Source: Incurvaria masculella (taxonomy: Eukaryota; Arthropoda; Insecta; Lepidoptera; Incurvariidae). From it: DNA of 64,000 nt. Location: positions 9,187,021 through 9,251,020 of the forward strand of contig OX335642.1 in assembly GCA_946894095.1 (NCBI GenBank), in the 5' to 3' direction. Below are positions 20,299-35,200 of the stretch, in pieces. A model generated the notes under the pieces. That model was not told the DNA's origin. It worked only from the letters and a program-made list of their open reading frames with translations, and ran no database searches. The position numbers and the translations under genes were made by a program. Position 1 is the stretch's first letter. Each line of letters begins with the position of its first letter.

Positions 20299-23200
20299 GT
20301 AAGCAGTTCATTCATAGATCGAGTTCTTGTATTAAGAATTCTCATAAGAATCTAATAGTCTGGACCTCACATTCCGACTAATGCAGATTCCGTGATCCGT
20401 GGGCTTATACCTTGTTCCCGCAATAAAGAATATGTAGGAAAATCTTATAACGGTAAGTATAAGGCAATTTTCATTGGACTTTACTCCTCCCTATTTTCAC
20501 CGCGTTTCACGCCATGCCATTACAATTCTTTTACAGTAAACTGGCGCATTGAAACCTTGGGCATTTGAACAACCGCTTATCCGAGCCACCAAAAAACTGA
20601 TAAAAATTCTGAAGCTCCGGCACAGTTTAAGATCAAACATTTATTTAATTGTTTACATAATGTATGTACTACATGCTTACATGTGTGAATAAAACAATGT
20701 GTCGTAAATATGTATCTTAACGTAATAACTTTAATTGTAGTGTAAATAAGAGGTCACTTATCTGTAAAAATCGATTATCCGAACACCCATGTCCCCCAAT
20801 TAGTTCATATAATCGGCGCTCTACTGTATTTGAGTAAGGTTAAATTGATCTGGATGGATAACACAGTTGATTCTTAACCATAATTCATTGAATGTGGTGG
20901 TATCAATCCGCCCGGCATCTAGTAAGCAGGGAAGGACACTAGACACTCCCCAAGGTGCTTTGGACTGTATAATAAGCTAGTGTATAATGTTGCGTTGCCT
21001 GTCCTCACAGAGTACTGCACCTGCAGCGGCGGCAGACCAGTAAGTATCATCTTACCCTACGATTTTTAGGTTGATGGTTTAGTAGCATGCAGGGTGGGTA
21101 GGAATCCCTGGACCCTGGGTTTGATCTACAGCAAGACCCGTTGATGCACAACTTCTCAAAAAAGCTTTACACTTGTTGCATGGCGGAGTCCAGACATATG
21201 CCACTCCCAGGCCAGGCTGCTCACAGTAGGAGTTGTATGTGGAGTCAGCAAGAAATTGTATTTTGACTGATTATTACTAACTAGTACTATTGTACTGTTT
21301 GGGTACCAGAAAAAATCTATACATTTTTATGCATGTACAAATAATGGTTTGGAGAATGCTGCTTCCCCCAACACCGAGTTTGCAGTGAATGTGATTTTTT
21401 CAAAAGATGGTGCCATGTCGGCCTCTTCCTTTTATTGCATGTAGTCATTAAAATGAATTGAAAATTTAGACAATTTTTAATGCTGCTTCTACCATGTTTC
21501 CGAATATGCGTGGAATTATGATAGTGAGTAGGTATATTGTAAATTTATTAACTGTAAGCTTGTTTTTCACCAAGTGCTGATTTATTTTAATTGACATTTA
21601 TTACTAAAGTGATGATTATGTTCTACTGGTATAGATTGCGAGATGGCATGAAAGCCCCTTTAATGCACGGATTAAGCTAAGCAGTACTTGGTGGAAGAGA
21701 CCCTAAGAATGATTTGTTACTATCATAGCCACTTAGCAAAAAGTATTCAAATTCAAATATATTTATTGCATGAACTAGCTCTCAACTAAGCCAGGCTTAT
21801 TATGAATTATCTTAATTGTTTTGCTAGGCCCAATTTACAAATGACATTTGATGTTTAATTTAATATTGAGTGCAGAACCTAAAGTTGTAATGTTTTGTTT
21901 CAGGACGAGCGATGGTGCCTCAGGTATTGTTATTTCATATATCTCATAAACATACTTATGTACAGTAGGCGCATAACTTAAATGCCGCTGTATGTACCTG
22001 CGCAGTAGCCGAATTTTAGATCGGTGTGGTGTGTGCGGGTCGCGGGGCGGGAGAAATGACGCGCTTGCCCCCGACGCTACCGCGTTACCTTTACAACCGC
22101 TTATTTGCGCCTGCGCCTTCCTTGCAACTATCCCCGCACTCCGTACTCTGTCTATGTAGCGAGCGCTTGTACACTCAGAGAAATAGTTAGGCAGTGAATC
22201 TTGGGATTTAATTTATAACACTTTCGGTACCTACAATTTAACTGTTTAGTTTGCGAAGTAACTAACACCTGCAACTACAAAAATCCCAAAGTTACCTTGC
22301 GGTTACACCATGTAAATATGCAATGTAACCGAAAGTTACTAATCGAATTTCAGGTAACTAGATTACAGTCATCGATGTATTAATCACTTAAACGAATACT
22401 TGCGATAAATACAAGAATATTTATATTTATTTTTTATAAAGGAGAAGTTCAATTTCTAAGCATTTTCCACTGAGGATTGCTGTTTCTTTTGTTCTTGTTG
22501 TTTGCTTTAAGCTGTTCTACCAATGATTGTTTGGCAGTAGCAATTAGATCTAAGTATGTATTTCATTACTTTGGATGGAAAACCAGTAAAGTTTCTTTAC
22601 AGATTCTTCTTTCATGGTTGATAGAATCCGCAAATCTATAAGTTTTTGTCGTAACTTGTGTAGTTTAACTATCAAAAATTTTTTAATAAATTAAATGAAA
22701 ATCCACTTTTTTCCATAAATTAAATCCGACATGTCCTGTAGTTCTCACTTACCCCCGTTTTTACCATTGTAAAAAATAAATAAAATAATTGTTTAAAAAT
22801 CCTTGAAATTAATAAAAAATACGGCTTAGTACTAAGCAAGTCTACCGCTTATTTCAATGAATATGATATGTGTGTATAATAAACCATGTAGCAAGCAGCC
22901 ATTTATCAAAGAAAGAAAGCTGTAAAAAAAACAACTTTATAAACATACTGCAAGGCTGGAATTTAGCCAACATGCAAACCCTTCCGGACAGTGGGTTTTC
23001 CTCTATTCTTAAAGTAGTTTTTTTTTCTTAAATCATTTGCCTTTACTTTACGTTTCATTATACACGTTGTACTCGTGCTTATGTGCTTGAATATTCGTTA
23101 AAATTTTGGCAATTGTACACTTAGCTTGACTGTACATGCGCGAGCCCAGCGATCGAGCGGCATTAAAGATTTGCGCATACTGTACATACATGCATCAATC

Positions 23201-26200
23201 GATTTCCAGAGGAGTAGGCACAAATGATGAAGCACCATAGGGCATAATTCTACTGCTTCTACCACATACACTAGGACTTGATGAAATTTTTCGATAAGAT
23301 CAGGTACTTAGCCCTGTAATAGTAGAGCATGTATAAATGTATGTATCTCTATAGAGGAAGTAACAGGAGTACCTATGCTGTGACCGTACCGCATAGCGCT
23401 TTATCATCTCTGCCTACTCTTCTGGGAAATATTTGTATTTTTTTGGTCTTTCTGAAACACGGTTTGCTTGGATTTTCACTGTTAGTATACATGCATAATA
23501 TTTATTTTAAAGTAACCAATGAACAATATAAGGCTTACTTTGCCCATCGGGGGGCTACCATGGTAAGTTTACTCGCTGGGTGAACAGGCAAGTGAGTTAT
23601 TTAATCTGGTTTTGTTGCATTTTGACCACGCTGACTGTCAAACGATGTGTTATTCGGCCAAATAAACTAAAATTTACCCTTTAGCATGGTACTAAATGAA
23701 ACTAAACGTCAGATATAATCACTCATTTGTTCATTCACCCGTGTCAATTTACTATGGTAACCCCCCTGGTCATAGTACAACTCTGCATGTGGAGACTATC
23801 CTTTCTCTCTCATCACATTCTTGAAACAACATCTGTCCAGGCGGTGGACACCGCTACAACTGCCGGCCGCATCGCCCCGTGTGCTATGTCGACTATGAAG
23901 AACCTGATTTCGACGAATTTATATGTGAGTTCTATATAGCAAATTGTATGCTAGATAAAAATAATTACAAACTTAAAAGGAGAAAATGTGAAGTCTTCCA
24001 TTCTACCTTTGGAAGATATGTAAAACATTCAACTGTACACAAAGGAAAAATATATTAATCATTAAAGTCATGGTAAATCATTTGTGGCAGCTGTGACAGA
24101 ATGCTTTTGCAATGTACTAACCCTAGAAAGTGCAATGCACTATCATCTTGCTGATCTTCTGATCGTTGTAAGTCTGATCTTACTGTCAGACTTACTACGA
24201 GTCATATATTGCATGTATATTTTTGTGAACACTCCTACTGTACATACTTTGTCTTTGTACGGTCTAAATACTTGACGTAGAATCATTCGTTTGTTTCACT
24301 TTCGTTTTTATATTATTGTAGGTTACCCTCTTCTCAAAACACATGTCCTGTTCTTCATACAAACCCAACTTCATAGATAAATAGAAACCGTATTATGGAG
24401 TGTGTGCACTAGGCGACGAACCGCTCAAAAAATCTTATCATACAAGTATTTTTTTAACCGCTCAATGATACAATGTGATCTGAGTGGGCAGTCTGAGTTC
24501 TTACCGAAATTGGCGTTTACGGCAAACCGATCGACTGGCGTTTTCTCTAAACTCCATAAAAGTTTTTACTAGATATTCTGTGGTTTTACTTCTTCAAGCT
24601 GTCAAAGTCAAACGCGGACTTCCGATTTGTATGAAAACGCGGAGTGGACGTAAACGGCAACGTCGACGTATTTACGGCAACGTTGAGTAAGCTGTCAAAT
24701 CAAGCTCGGACTCGCAAATGTTAGTTCGCTTAACGCCCGCTGCGCGCGCTCTTCAATTTCTCCATACATTTGAAAACGCCAGTCGATCGGTTTGCCGTAA
24801 CGCCAATTTAGGTGACAACTTAGACTACCGGCTCAGGCCATGTCATCAACATATTAAAACAACAAAACATTTCTGTATATATTTGTTATGTTTTGATTGC
24901 AATCAAAACATTTCTGTATATATGCGTCATTATGGTACACATAAGTGTTCCTGACATTAAATTTTAATTTATCTGCATATGCTTATATTTGACCATAGCT
25001 CTAACAAAGAACATTATAAACATTTTACACTTCTTATGGTAAATAACCTTAAATAAAATGTTATAGACAAAATAACACAATTATTTACGGATAACAAACC
25101 TTTTGCATCATTTCATTTATTAAAACTTTTTTGGTAGGCAAAATACAACTAAGCTACGTCATAAACTGAATGATGATTCGATCAACTCAGTGAAGAAGAA
25201 CCCGCAAAGAAACTTTACGAGTTTTCCGTCCATCCTTGTACACTAAGAGCCTCAAACTAAACTATTACCTCTTATCTACCTACCTATCCTTGGTGCTCTT
25301 GTTCCCTCTTGTAGATCCAGTGCCAATGTCTGCAGTGTTTACGTGCTCTATTTAACTCATGGGGAAGCGCTATTAGTAATCTAATTGTGAGATGACTTAG
25401 TGAAGTTTGATTACCAGAAGTTGAATGATTAAACGTACTGAAATTAAATAAAAACAATCATACCACCACCAATCTCTGAGTACCCGCCCTCCAGCCTGCT
25501 AACTCCTCGTGTGTTGTGTGGGTGTGCAGATTGCGAGCAGTGTGCCGACTATGTGTACGAGTACTGCTCCATACACTTGCCGCTCATCGTGCTGCCCGAC
25601 CACAAGGTGAGTCTCTCTGATGTACTCAACTTTGAGTAGATACACACATACAAGTTAATGTTCCACCAGAGGCATAGCAGTCTGCGTCAAAAATGTCGAC
25701 CCCTCTATAGGATTGACAGTTGTTGTCAAACAAGAAAAATAAATTTGTGGTTGGGACGGTCTGCACCTTGAAAGTTATTGGAAACGCTCAACAAAATATG
25801 CATTGCATGCATATTGGAAGGTAATTGATTGTAGTCATGGATCAACCTAATTTTATAAATGAACTTCTGAATCAATTTGAATCCTCACACCTAGGCATAC
25901 TGAACATAAACAATGCTATAAAAATATTCTAAGAAGCACATTATTAGTTGGTATTTCGGTAGCAATTACAATACCTTTCCGAAATATATTGCCTAATTGG
26001 TAATATTGTGAAATATTTGGTGAAAACAATACAGCATACCTATGACAGCAGACTAGCGATCCTCAACTTTTTATTTTTTTTATTATTGTCTCGATACACT
26101 AGCAGCTTAAAGCTGATGCGTGTACATCTGAGTTGGTAACTGGGGGTGCACTTGTTTTTTTTTTTTTTTTTATTCCTATAAAAAGTCTAAAGTTTATGAT

Positions 26201-29200
26201 TTTTTGTATAAGTGTCAAGTTTGTTTTTAAAGCTGTTCACTGAAGCGGCAATAATCACTTCCTCCGGGAGCCTGTTGTAATATATTGAGCAAATTTACAA
26301 AATACTTTACAAGTAATACCATTTACTTTTTGTTGTAGAAGATGAACTTCTACCCAAGTGTTTAACAGCTTCTCTTTAAAAGCGATGAAATAGTTGCGAC
26401 TTTTTTGCGATATCAGAAAATATTCAAGATACCGCAGTGATAAAGACAAACCTCATGTTGAGTATCGGTGTCTGGTAATGGTTGCCCTTGCCGGCACACT
26501 CCCCGCAGGTTCCGGAGCAGATCGACAACTTCAACCTGACGCGCGCCGAGCTCTCCCTCCCCACTCCCTTCCTGCACATCGCCCCCTCCACCATACCAGG
26601 TACAACCGACACCGTTCCTTATCTGGCCCAAATCTCCCTCACCTGACCCGACCAGGAGGGGTTTGCAGTTAGAACTTCAGGTCGGACTGTTGTGATCAGG
26701 GTACTGGGGATGTTTCCAAGAGCCTTCTCTAGGGTACTTAAGGCCGCGTATGAAGCTAGACAAATTCCCGATTTCCCCCCCACCGCTCCGCTAGACGCCG
26801 AAGCGGCAGTGGCGCCGTGAATCTTAGGATAAAACTGAAATGAGATATTGTTAGAGCGACACCTATACGCCGTCGCTGGAACTTCGTGAAAGTTGTATCG
26901 ATCCCGCGGCAAGTCGTCAATGATCATACAACCAATCACAAGGCTCGAGATCACCCGCCATATTATTCACATTGCTGCTAGAAAACAGCAACCATTTCGT
27001 CAGATCTCTACTTCATGAAAGGATTTACTATTTTCACATTAATCGTCAGTAGCTGGTTGGTGTAGCGCGTGAAACGTCTTATCTACAGTTATTGTTCGAT
27101 GGGGGATGTCGGTTCGAATCCTGTAGGTTACAAATTTTTTTTTCTGTTTTTTTTTACTTTTTATTGTTAATGGTGTATAGTATATAATTATAGCGTGGGT
27201 TAGACTTAATTGATTTACACATATAAAAAAATATTACATAATAATAGGTTTTGGTAAAAGTTTTTACCTGATTAACAATTTTAAAAAGTATAAACGTCAT
27301 TTGATACAATAAAAAGTAAAATAACACTTTTAAAAAGGATAAACGTGAGACGATGGAGAAATAATTTCCATGCAACGAGCGCGCAAAAAATGACGCCACG
27401 CGACTTACAACATTATATCGCCGTTCATAGCGCCGTAGCGCAGTGATGAAAACGGAGAAAAATCTAATTTTTTGTCTCCCAAATTGATAGGTAAATTGAT
27501 AAAAATAAGAATTATTTTTCAATAAACCTGATGGTCGTTACGTCATTATTCATTAGTAGTGAGAGCCGAAACAAAAGCCAAATTCCTCCTGCGGCACAAG
27601 TGAAGTAAATTTACTTTTTTGTACTAAGCAGGTACCTACGTCGCTTATTCCAAGGAATGTGACAAGTAGTGTCGACACTTTTTAGGGTTCCGTACCCAAA
27701 GGGTGAAAACGGAACCCTATTACTAAGCCTCTGCTCTCCGTCCGTCCGTCCATCCGTCCATCCGTCTGTCCGTCCGTCCGTCCGTCCGTCCGTCCGTCCG
27801 TCCGTCCGTCCGTCCGTCCGTCCGTCCGTCCGTCCGTCCGTCCGTCCGTCCGTCCGTCTGTCACAGGGCTCTATCTCATGAACCGTAATAGGTAGGCAGC
27901 TGAAATTTTCACAGAGTGTGTATTTATTTTGCCGCTATAACAACAAATAGGTAAATTAAAAAAATATATAAAAATTAAAGGGGGGGCCATACAAAAGTAA
28001 CGTGATTTTTGGTGTTGATGGTACGGAACCCATCGTGTGCGAGTCCGACTCGCACTTGGCCCGTTTTTTTAGTTCACTTTGCTCTCCTGTGGTCGCCTGG
28101 TATGCAGTATCCTCTATTTAGCTGCTATTTGCCGCGGCAGCGAGTGCCGCGTCTTTTGTCGTTTGAACATCTTTTTTTCGACGTTGGCGACGTTGTCGTC
28201 GTTGTTCGTCGTTGTTGATGTCGAAAACGGAACCCTATTACTGCGTGCAATTGTATTCGGTGCGGTGCGTACCTAGTTATGCGCAATATGCGCTGCTCGT
28301 CGATTGTGCGCGGCGCGTACAATTGCGTGAGGTCGCGTATGCGCGCTCGTCGATTGTATCTCGTTCACTCGCGTCAGTCGCGCGGTCGCCCCGCGCCGAA
28401 GTGTCTTATAATATTTGGACGCTCGTCCGCTTCGCTGTAGCGCCACAGAGCAGCGCTGTGCAACAATCGAATAACGTAGATTTGTATTCGAATGAATCGA
28501 ATAACGGGAACAATCGAATAATTCGATTGTTTTTGTTCGCAATCGCCTATCGCTAGTCTACGACCAGTGTTTCCAATGATAAAACGAAAACAAATTTTGA
28601 CATGACAGACAGGTAGATTAGGTCGGGGCGTTTATTTTGAGTGGTCGCATGATGGGTCTACGACCAGTGTTTCCCATGATATAACGAAAACAAATTTTGA
28701 CATGACAGACAGGTAGATCAGATCGGGGCTTGATGGGTTTGACATGACAAACAGGTAGATCAGGTCGGGGCGTTTATTTTGAGTGGTCGCATGATGGGTC
28801 TAAGACCAGTGTTTCCCATGATGTAACAAAAAACTATTTTGACATGACAGACAGGTAGATTGTCGCATGATGGGTCTACTACCAGTGTTTCCCATGATAT
28901 AACGAAAACAAATTTTGACATGACAGGAAGTTAGACCAGGTCGGGGCATTTATTTTGAGTGGTCGCATGATGGGCCTACGACCAGTGTTTCCCATGATAT
29001 AACGAAAACAAATTTTGACATGACAGGAAGTTAGACCAGGTCGGGGCATTTATTTTGAGTGGTCGCATGATGGGCCTACGACCAGTGTTTCCCATGATAT
29101 AACGAAAACTAATTTTGACATGACAGGTAGATCAGGTCGGGGCGTTTATTTTGAGTGGTCACATGATGGGTCTAAGACCAGTGTTTCCCATGATATACCA

Positions 29201-32200
29201 AAAAAAAATTTGACATGACAGACGGGTAGATCAGGTCGGGACTTTTACTTTGAGTGGTCGCATCATGGGTCTACGACCAGTGTTTCCCAAGATATAACGA
29301 AAACTAATTTAGACATTACAGACGGGTAGATCAGGTCGGGACGTTTACTTTGAGTGGTCGCATCATGGGTCTACGACCAGTGTTTCCCAAGATATAACGA
29401 AAACTAATTTTGACATGACAGACAGGTAGATCAGGTCGGGGCGTTTATTTTGAGTGGTCGCATCATGGGTCTACGACCAGTGTTTCCCAAGATATAACGA
29501 AAACTAATTTTGACATGACAGACAGGTAGATCAGGTCGGGGCGTTTATTTTGAGTGGTCGCATGATGGTTCTACTACCAGTGTTTCCCATGATATAACGA
29601 AAAAAAATTTTGACATGACAGGAAGTTAGATCAGGTCGGGGCGTTTATTTTGAGTGGTCGCATGATGGGTCTGCGACCAGTGTTTGCCATGATGTAACGA
29701 AAACTAATTTTGACATGACAGACAGGTAGATCAGGTCGGGGCGGTTATTTTGAGTGGTCGCATGATGGGTCTAAGACCAGTGTTTCCCATGATGTAACAA
29801 AAAACAATTTTGACATGACAGACAGGTAGATTGTCGCATGATGGGTCTACTACCAGTGTTTCCCATGATATAACGAAAAAAAATTTTGACATGACAGGAA
29901 GTTAGATCAGGTCGGGGCGTTTATTTTGAGTGGTCGCATGATGGGTCTGCGACCAGTGTTTGCCATGATGTAACGAAAACTAATTTTGACATGACAGACA
30001 GGTAGATCAGGTCGGGGCGGTTATTTTGAGTGGTCGCATGATGGGTCTAAGACCAGTGTTTCCCATGATGTAACAAAAAACAATTTTGACATGACAGACA
30101 GGTAGATTGTCGCATGATGGGTCTACTACCAGTGTTTCCCATGATATAACGAAAAAAAATTTTGACATGACAGGAAGTTAGATCAGGTCGGGGCGTTTAT
30201 TTTGAGTGGTCGCATGATGGGTCTGCGACCAGTATTTCCCATGATATAACGAAAACTAATTTTGACATGACAGACAGGTAGATCAGGTCGGGGCGTTTAT
30301 TTTGAGTGGTCGCATGATGGGTCTACGACCAGTGTTTCCCAAGCTATAACGAAAACAAATTTTGACATAACAGACAGGTAGATCAGGTCCGGGCGTTTAT
30401 TTTGAGGGGTCGCATGATGGGTCTACGACCAGTGTTTCCCATGATATAACGAAAACAAATTTTGACATGACAGGAAGTTAGACCAGGTCGGGGCGTTTAT
30501 TTTGAGTGGTCGCATGATGGGCCTACGACCAGTGTTTCCCATGATATAACGAAAACTAATTTTGACATGACAGACAGGTAGATCAGGTCGGGGCGTTTAT
30601 TTTGAGTGGTCGCATGATGGGTCTAAGACCAGTGTTTCCCATGATATAACAAAAACTAATTTTGACATGACAGACAGGTAGATCAGGTCGGGGCGTTTAT
30701 TTTGAGTGGTCGCATGATGGGTCTAAGACCAGTGTTTCCCATGATATAACAAAAAAAAATTTGACATGACAGGAAGTTAGATCAGGTCGGGGCGTTTATT
30801 TTGAGTGGTCGCATCATGGGTCTACGACCAGTGTTTCCCAAGATATAACGAAAACTAATTTAGACATGACAGACGGGTAGATCAGGTCGGGGCGTTTATT
30901 TTGAGTGGTCGCATGATGGTTCTACTACCAGTGTTTCCCATGATATAACGAAAAAAAATTTTGACATGACAGACAGGTAGACCAGGTCGGGGCGTTTATT
31001 TTGAGCGGTCGCATGATGGGTCTACGACCAGTGTTTCCCAAGATATAACGAAAACTAATTTAGACATGACAGACGGGTAGATCAGGTCCGGGCGTTTATT
31101 TTGAGTGGTCGCATGATGGGTCTACGACCAGTGTTTCCCATGATATAACGAAAACAAATTTTGACATGACAGGAAGTTAGACCAGGTCGGGGCGTTTATT
31201 TTGAGTGGTCGCATGATGGGCCTACGACCAGTGTTTCCCATGATATAACGAAAACTAATTTTGACATGACAGACAGGTAGATCAGGTCGGGGCGTTTATT
31301 TTGAGTGGTCGCATGATGGGTCTAAGACCAGTGTTTCCCATGATATAACAAAAAAAAATTTGACATGACAGGAAGTTAGATCAGGTCGGGGCGTTTATTT
31401 TGAGTGGTCGCATCATGGGTCTACGACCAGTGTTTCCCAAGATATAACGAAAACTAATTTAGACATGACAGACGGGTAGATCAGGTCGGGGCGTTTATTT
31501 TGAGTGGTCGCATGATGGTTCTACTACCAGTGTTTCCCATGATATAACGAAAAAAAATTTTGACATGACAGACAGGTAGACCAGGTCGGGGCGTTTATTT
31601 TGAGCGGTTGCATGATGGGTCTACGACCAGTGTTTCCCATGATATAACGAAAACAAATTTTGACATGACAGACAGGTAGATCAGGTCGGGACGTTTACTT
31701 TGAGTGGTCGCATCATGGGTCTACGACCAGTGTTTCCCAAGCTATAACGAAAACAAATTTTGACATGACAGGAAGTTAGAACAGGTCGGGGCGTTTATTT
31801 TGAGTGGTCGCATGATGGGTCTACGACCAGTGTTTCCCATGATGTAACGAAAACAAATTTTGACATGACAGGGAAGGTAAATCAGGTCGGAGCGTTTATT
31901 TTAAGTGGTCGCATGATGGGTCTACGACAAATGTTTCCCCAGATATAGCGAAAACATATTTGGTCATGACATGACATGTACAACACATGAAATTGAACTG
32001 AACCGTTCCTCCGAGATTAATATTGGAGTTTCTTTTCGTCATAGAATTTATTTTATTTTATTTTATTATATTTTTAATTTTTATTATAATTTTATTTTAG
32101 CTATTTGTTGTTATAGCGGTAAAATAAATACACACTCCGTGAACATTTCAGCTGCCTACCTAAGGCCCTGTGACAGACGGACGGACGGACGGACAGCGGA

Positions 32201-35200
32201 GGCTTAGTAATAGGGTTCCGTTTTCACTTGGGTACGGTAGCCTGAAAACGAACCAACAAAACAAAACATATTATTTATGTCATTTATTCTTTTCACGGAG
32301 TTTTCCTTCTGTTCATGTTATTAATTATTCTGTGCCGCCGACAAAAACTACAAAAATCCGCCCGCCGAGCTATCTGCCAAGGTCATGTGACTTGTCCTGT
32401 TGCGACCCGTCCGCAATGGACGTACTTGCAGACGCACGTTCCACGGGGAGGCGGATATTTGCGGCCGCCCCAATACTCGTAGTGCCCGCTAGGCTTGAGA
32501 AGGAGAATTTAGCATAATTACGTAACGACAGTCGTGGCACAATGGTTTTAGTGTCGTATTTTTGCTGCGAATTTGAGAATCACACATATCGAAGTTCGGT
32601 TCCTGGAAACATCTCTTTTTTTATATTATAACAAATATTTTATTTATTTATTATATTTTTATTTATTTATATTTTGCTAACCGAACGTTACTAACCAGTG
32701 TCAATTATTTCGGCTTTAGACCTCAATAACATTTGATTGAGAATTTTACAGCGCCATCTATGAAGTTCAGCTGATGCTCGTAGGAATTTGGTTCGGAACT
32801 TTGTTACTGTCGCGATCCCGAAAGCGATCTCCGCGTGCGGAGAGTCGTGCGGAGAGGCGTGCGCCCGCTTCGAAACATCGCAGCGGACTGAGGCTACCGA
32901 AATGGCGATAGATAGTCGCCAAGAGAACGAAAGGGAAAGGGATACTTCACGGTGCTCAGAAATTTTGTCGTAAGTCCAAAATTCATTTTTTTGATGCTTT
33001 GAATGAAAAATTGTGTCCAAATGCAATAATAATCATTCAAAAATTTGAAAATCATGATGCAAATATAATGTGAGATTACTAGCACTGTAATTAATACCAA
33101 TTCTGAGAAATAAAGCATAATGTGAAAAAATCGACCTATTTTCGCGATTTTTTTCTATCGGGTCAATGTTATGATATTGGAACAATAATCATTCAGATTA
33201 AGCGGATATAAGTGAAGTTTCATATCACGCAATTTTAGCATGATTAGTTCAATATTCTCTGAGAAATTAAGACAAAGCTAAGTGCGATTTAGCGTCATAC
33301 GGAGCCTTAATGGTATAAGGTTCCCAATGATAGCCCAGCAAAGGTTACTGGCATTTGGTAGCACAGGTAAGAGTATGCTGTTGACAGACAAGCGAGTGCA
33401 TCCGGGCTTCCCTTGGGTTTTATGAGCGAAGCGTGTCGCGAGGCAACTAAGCTGTCGCTCTCGCCAGGTTTATCGGTCTGGTCTGCAACTCCATGTAGGC
33501 ATCTGAATTAAAAGTGCTAGTTGTGGAGCAACCAGTCATGTTTTTCTTGCAACCAGACAGGGATTGCTAATACCACACAACACCGTTATGATATTAGCTC
33601 AATTTCTTTCAATTCGTTTGTTTCTCTGTTCTACAATATACATATACTGCTTCGTCCTACTACTTTTGCTAAACTTGTGAAATACGAAGCTGGACTAACA
33701 ATATATTAAAACTTATATTAAGTTTTCTATGTTACTCTGTTTGTTTTTCCTAAAATAAATAAATAAATAAAAATCAATACACCACATCCCCGAAGGAATT
33801 AGGTGCCATGCCAGGCCCTTTCCTTTATGAGCACAGCTACACTGAACTGGATGGAAAACACGGACAGTTTTTTAATTGCCTCTTCAAGCATAGTTACATC
33901 CAATGTGGTGGTACAACCCGGGCTCAACCCTACCGCTTAGTAGGGAAAGAGTACTTACAATTTTACATGGGTTCCGAACCATGGAACAGCTCGCATTTGT
34001 AATGAAACGCACTTATCCAACTCAGAAAGAGACAGAAAGTGGTTCATAATTGGGGCTAGGATTTGACCCATAACCTCTCCAATGAAAGGCAAGTCCTCTA
34101 GCCCCTGCACCTTGAGCTGTACACCACGAGCGATGTCATAAATTACCGAAAAATATTCTTATTCAAAACACCCCTGCGCTATTTCTTATACCTTTTTAGT
34201 CCTACATGCTTTTTTATCATACATGTCCAGTCCCACAGAAATGTGTTTCGCCCACTGTCCTTGTATCTTCCATTGATAATGATATTATTATTATAAAATC
34301 ATAAACTTTAGTAAATTGCCTACAAATCTAACCTAACCTAACATAACTGATCTATGTCCAGTAAAAGTTCAGTGAGTTCACTATACAGGGTGTTGTAACG
34401 GCGCAGACGTTGTGAAATAATGATGTATGACGTATTTGTGTACAGGAGCTGGTTTGGGCGTGTTCACCACGTTGCCGATGCCCAAGGGAGTAAGGTTCGG
34501 GCCCTACAAGGGAGAGCTCCAGCCGGACAACGACAACAGCCCCTACTCGTGGAAGGTGAGTTGTTGCAGACTCTCGGCAGTGCAGGAGCTGGTTTGGGCG
34601 TGTTCGCCACGTTGCCGATGCCCAAGGGAGTGAGGTTCGGGCCCTGGAAGGGAGAGCTCCAACCGGACAACGACAACAGCCCCTACTCGTGGAAGGTGAG
34701 TTGTTGCAGACTCTCGGCAGTACAGGAGCTGGTTTGGGCGTGTTCGCCACGTTGCCGATGCCCAAGGGAGCGAGGTTAGGGCCCTGCAAGGGAGAGCTCC
34801 AGCCGGACAACGACAACAGCCCCTACTCGTGGAAGGTGAGTTGTTGCAGACTCTCGGCAGTACAGGAGCTGGTTTGGGCGTGTTCGCCACGTTGCCGATG
34901 CCCAAGGGAGCGAGGTTCGGGCCCTACAAGGGAGAGCTCCAGCCGGACAACGACAACAGCCCCTACTCGTGGAAAGTGAGTTGTTGCAGACTCTCGGCAG
35001 TACAGGAGCTGGTTTGGGCGTGTTCGTCACGTTGCCGATGCCCAAGGGAGCGAGGTTCGGGCCCTACAAGGGAGAGTTCCAGCCGGACAAGGACAAAAGC
35101 CCCTACTCGTGGAAGGTGAGTTGTTGCAGACTCTCGGCAGTACAGGAGCTGGTTTGGGCGTGTTCGCCACGTTGCCGATGCCCAAGGGAGCGAGGTTCGG

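Noticed and set aside
27050..27130. Isolated tRNA gene
   Set aside because: Boxes are recognisable, but the acceptor stem does not pair convincingly; more likely another SINE head.
27682..27881. Open frames made of repeated TDGR or PSVR residues
   Set aside because: Translations of the CCGT microsatellite; not genes.
28212..28556. 114-codon frame upstream of the satellite
   Set aside because: Composition is driven by CGTCGT and GCGC repeats; no domain and it runs into the satellite border.
28556..31975. CRISPR-like array
   Set aside because: The 100-bp units are contiguous without spacers and the DNA is eukaryotic; it is a satellite.
32788..32973. Possible extra exon of the PRDM9-like gene
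   Set aside because: Open for 61 codons, but phase and splice sites do not fit exons 6 and 7, and no similarity to PRDM sequence is seen.
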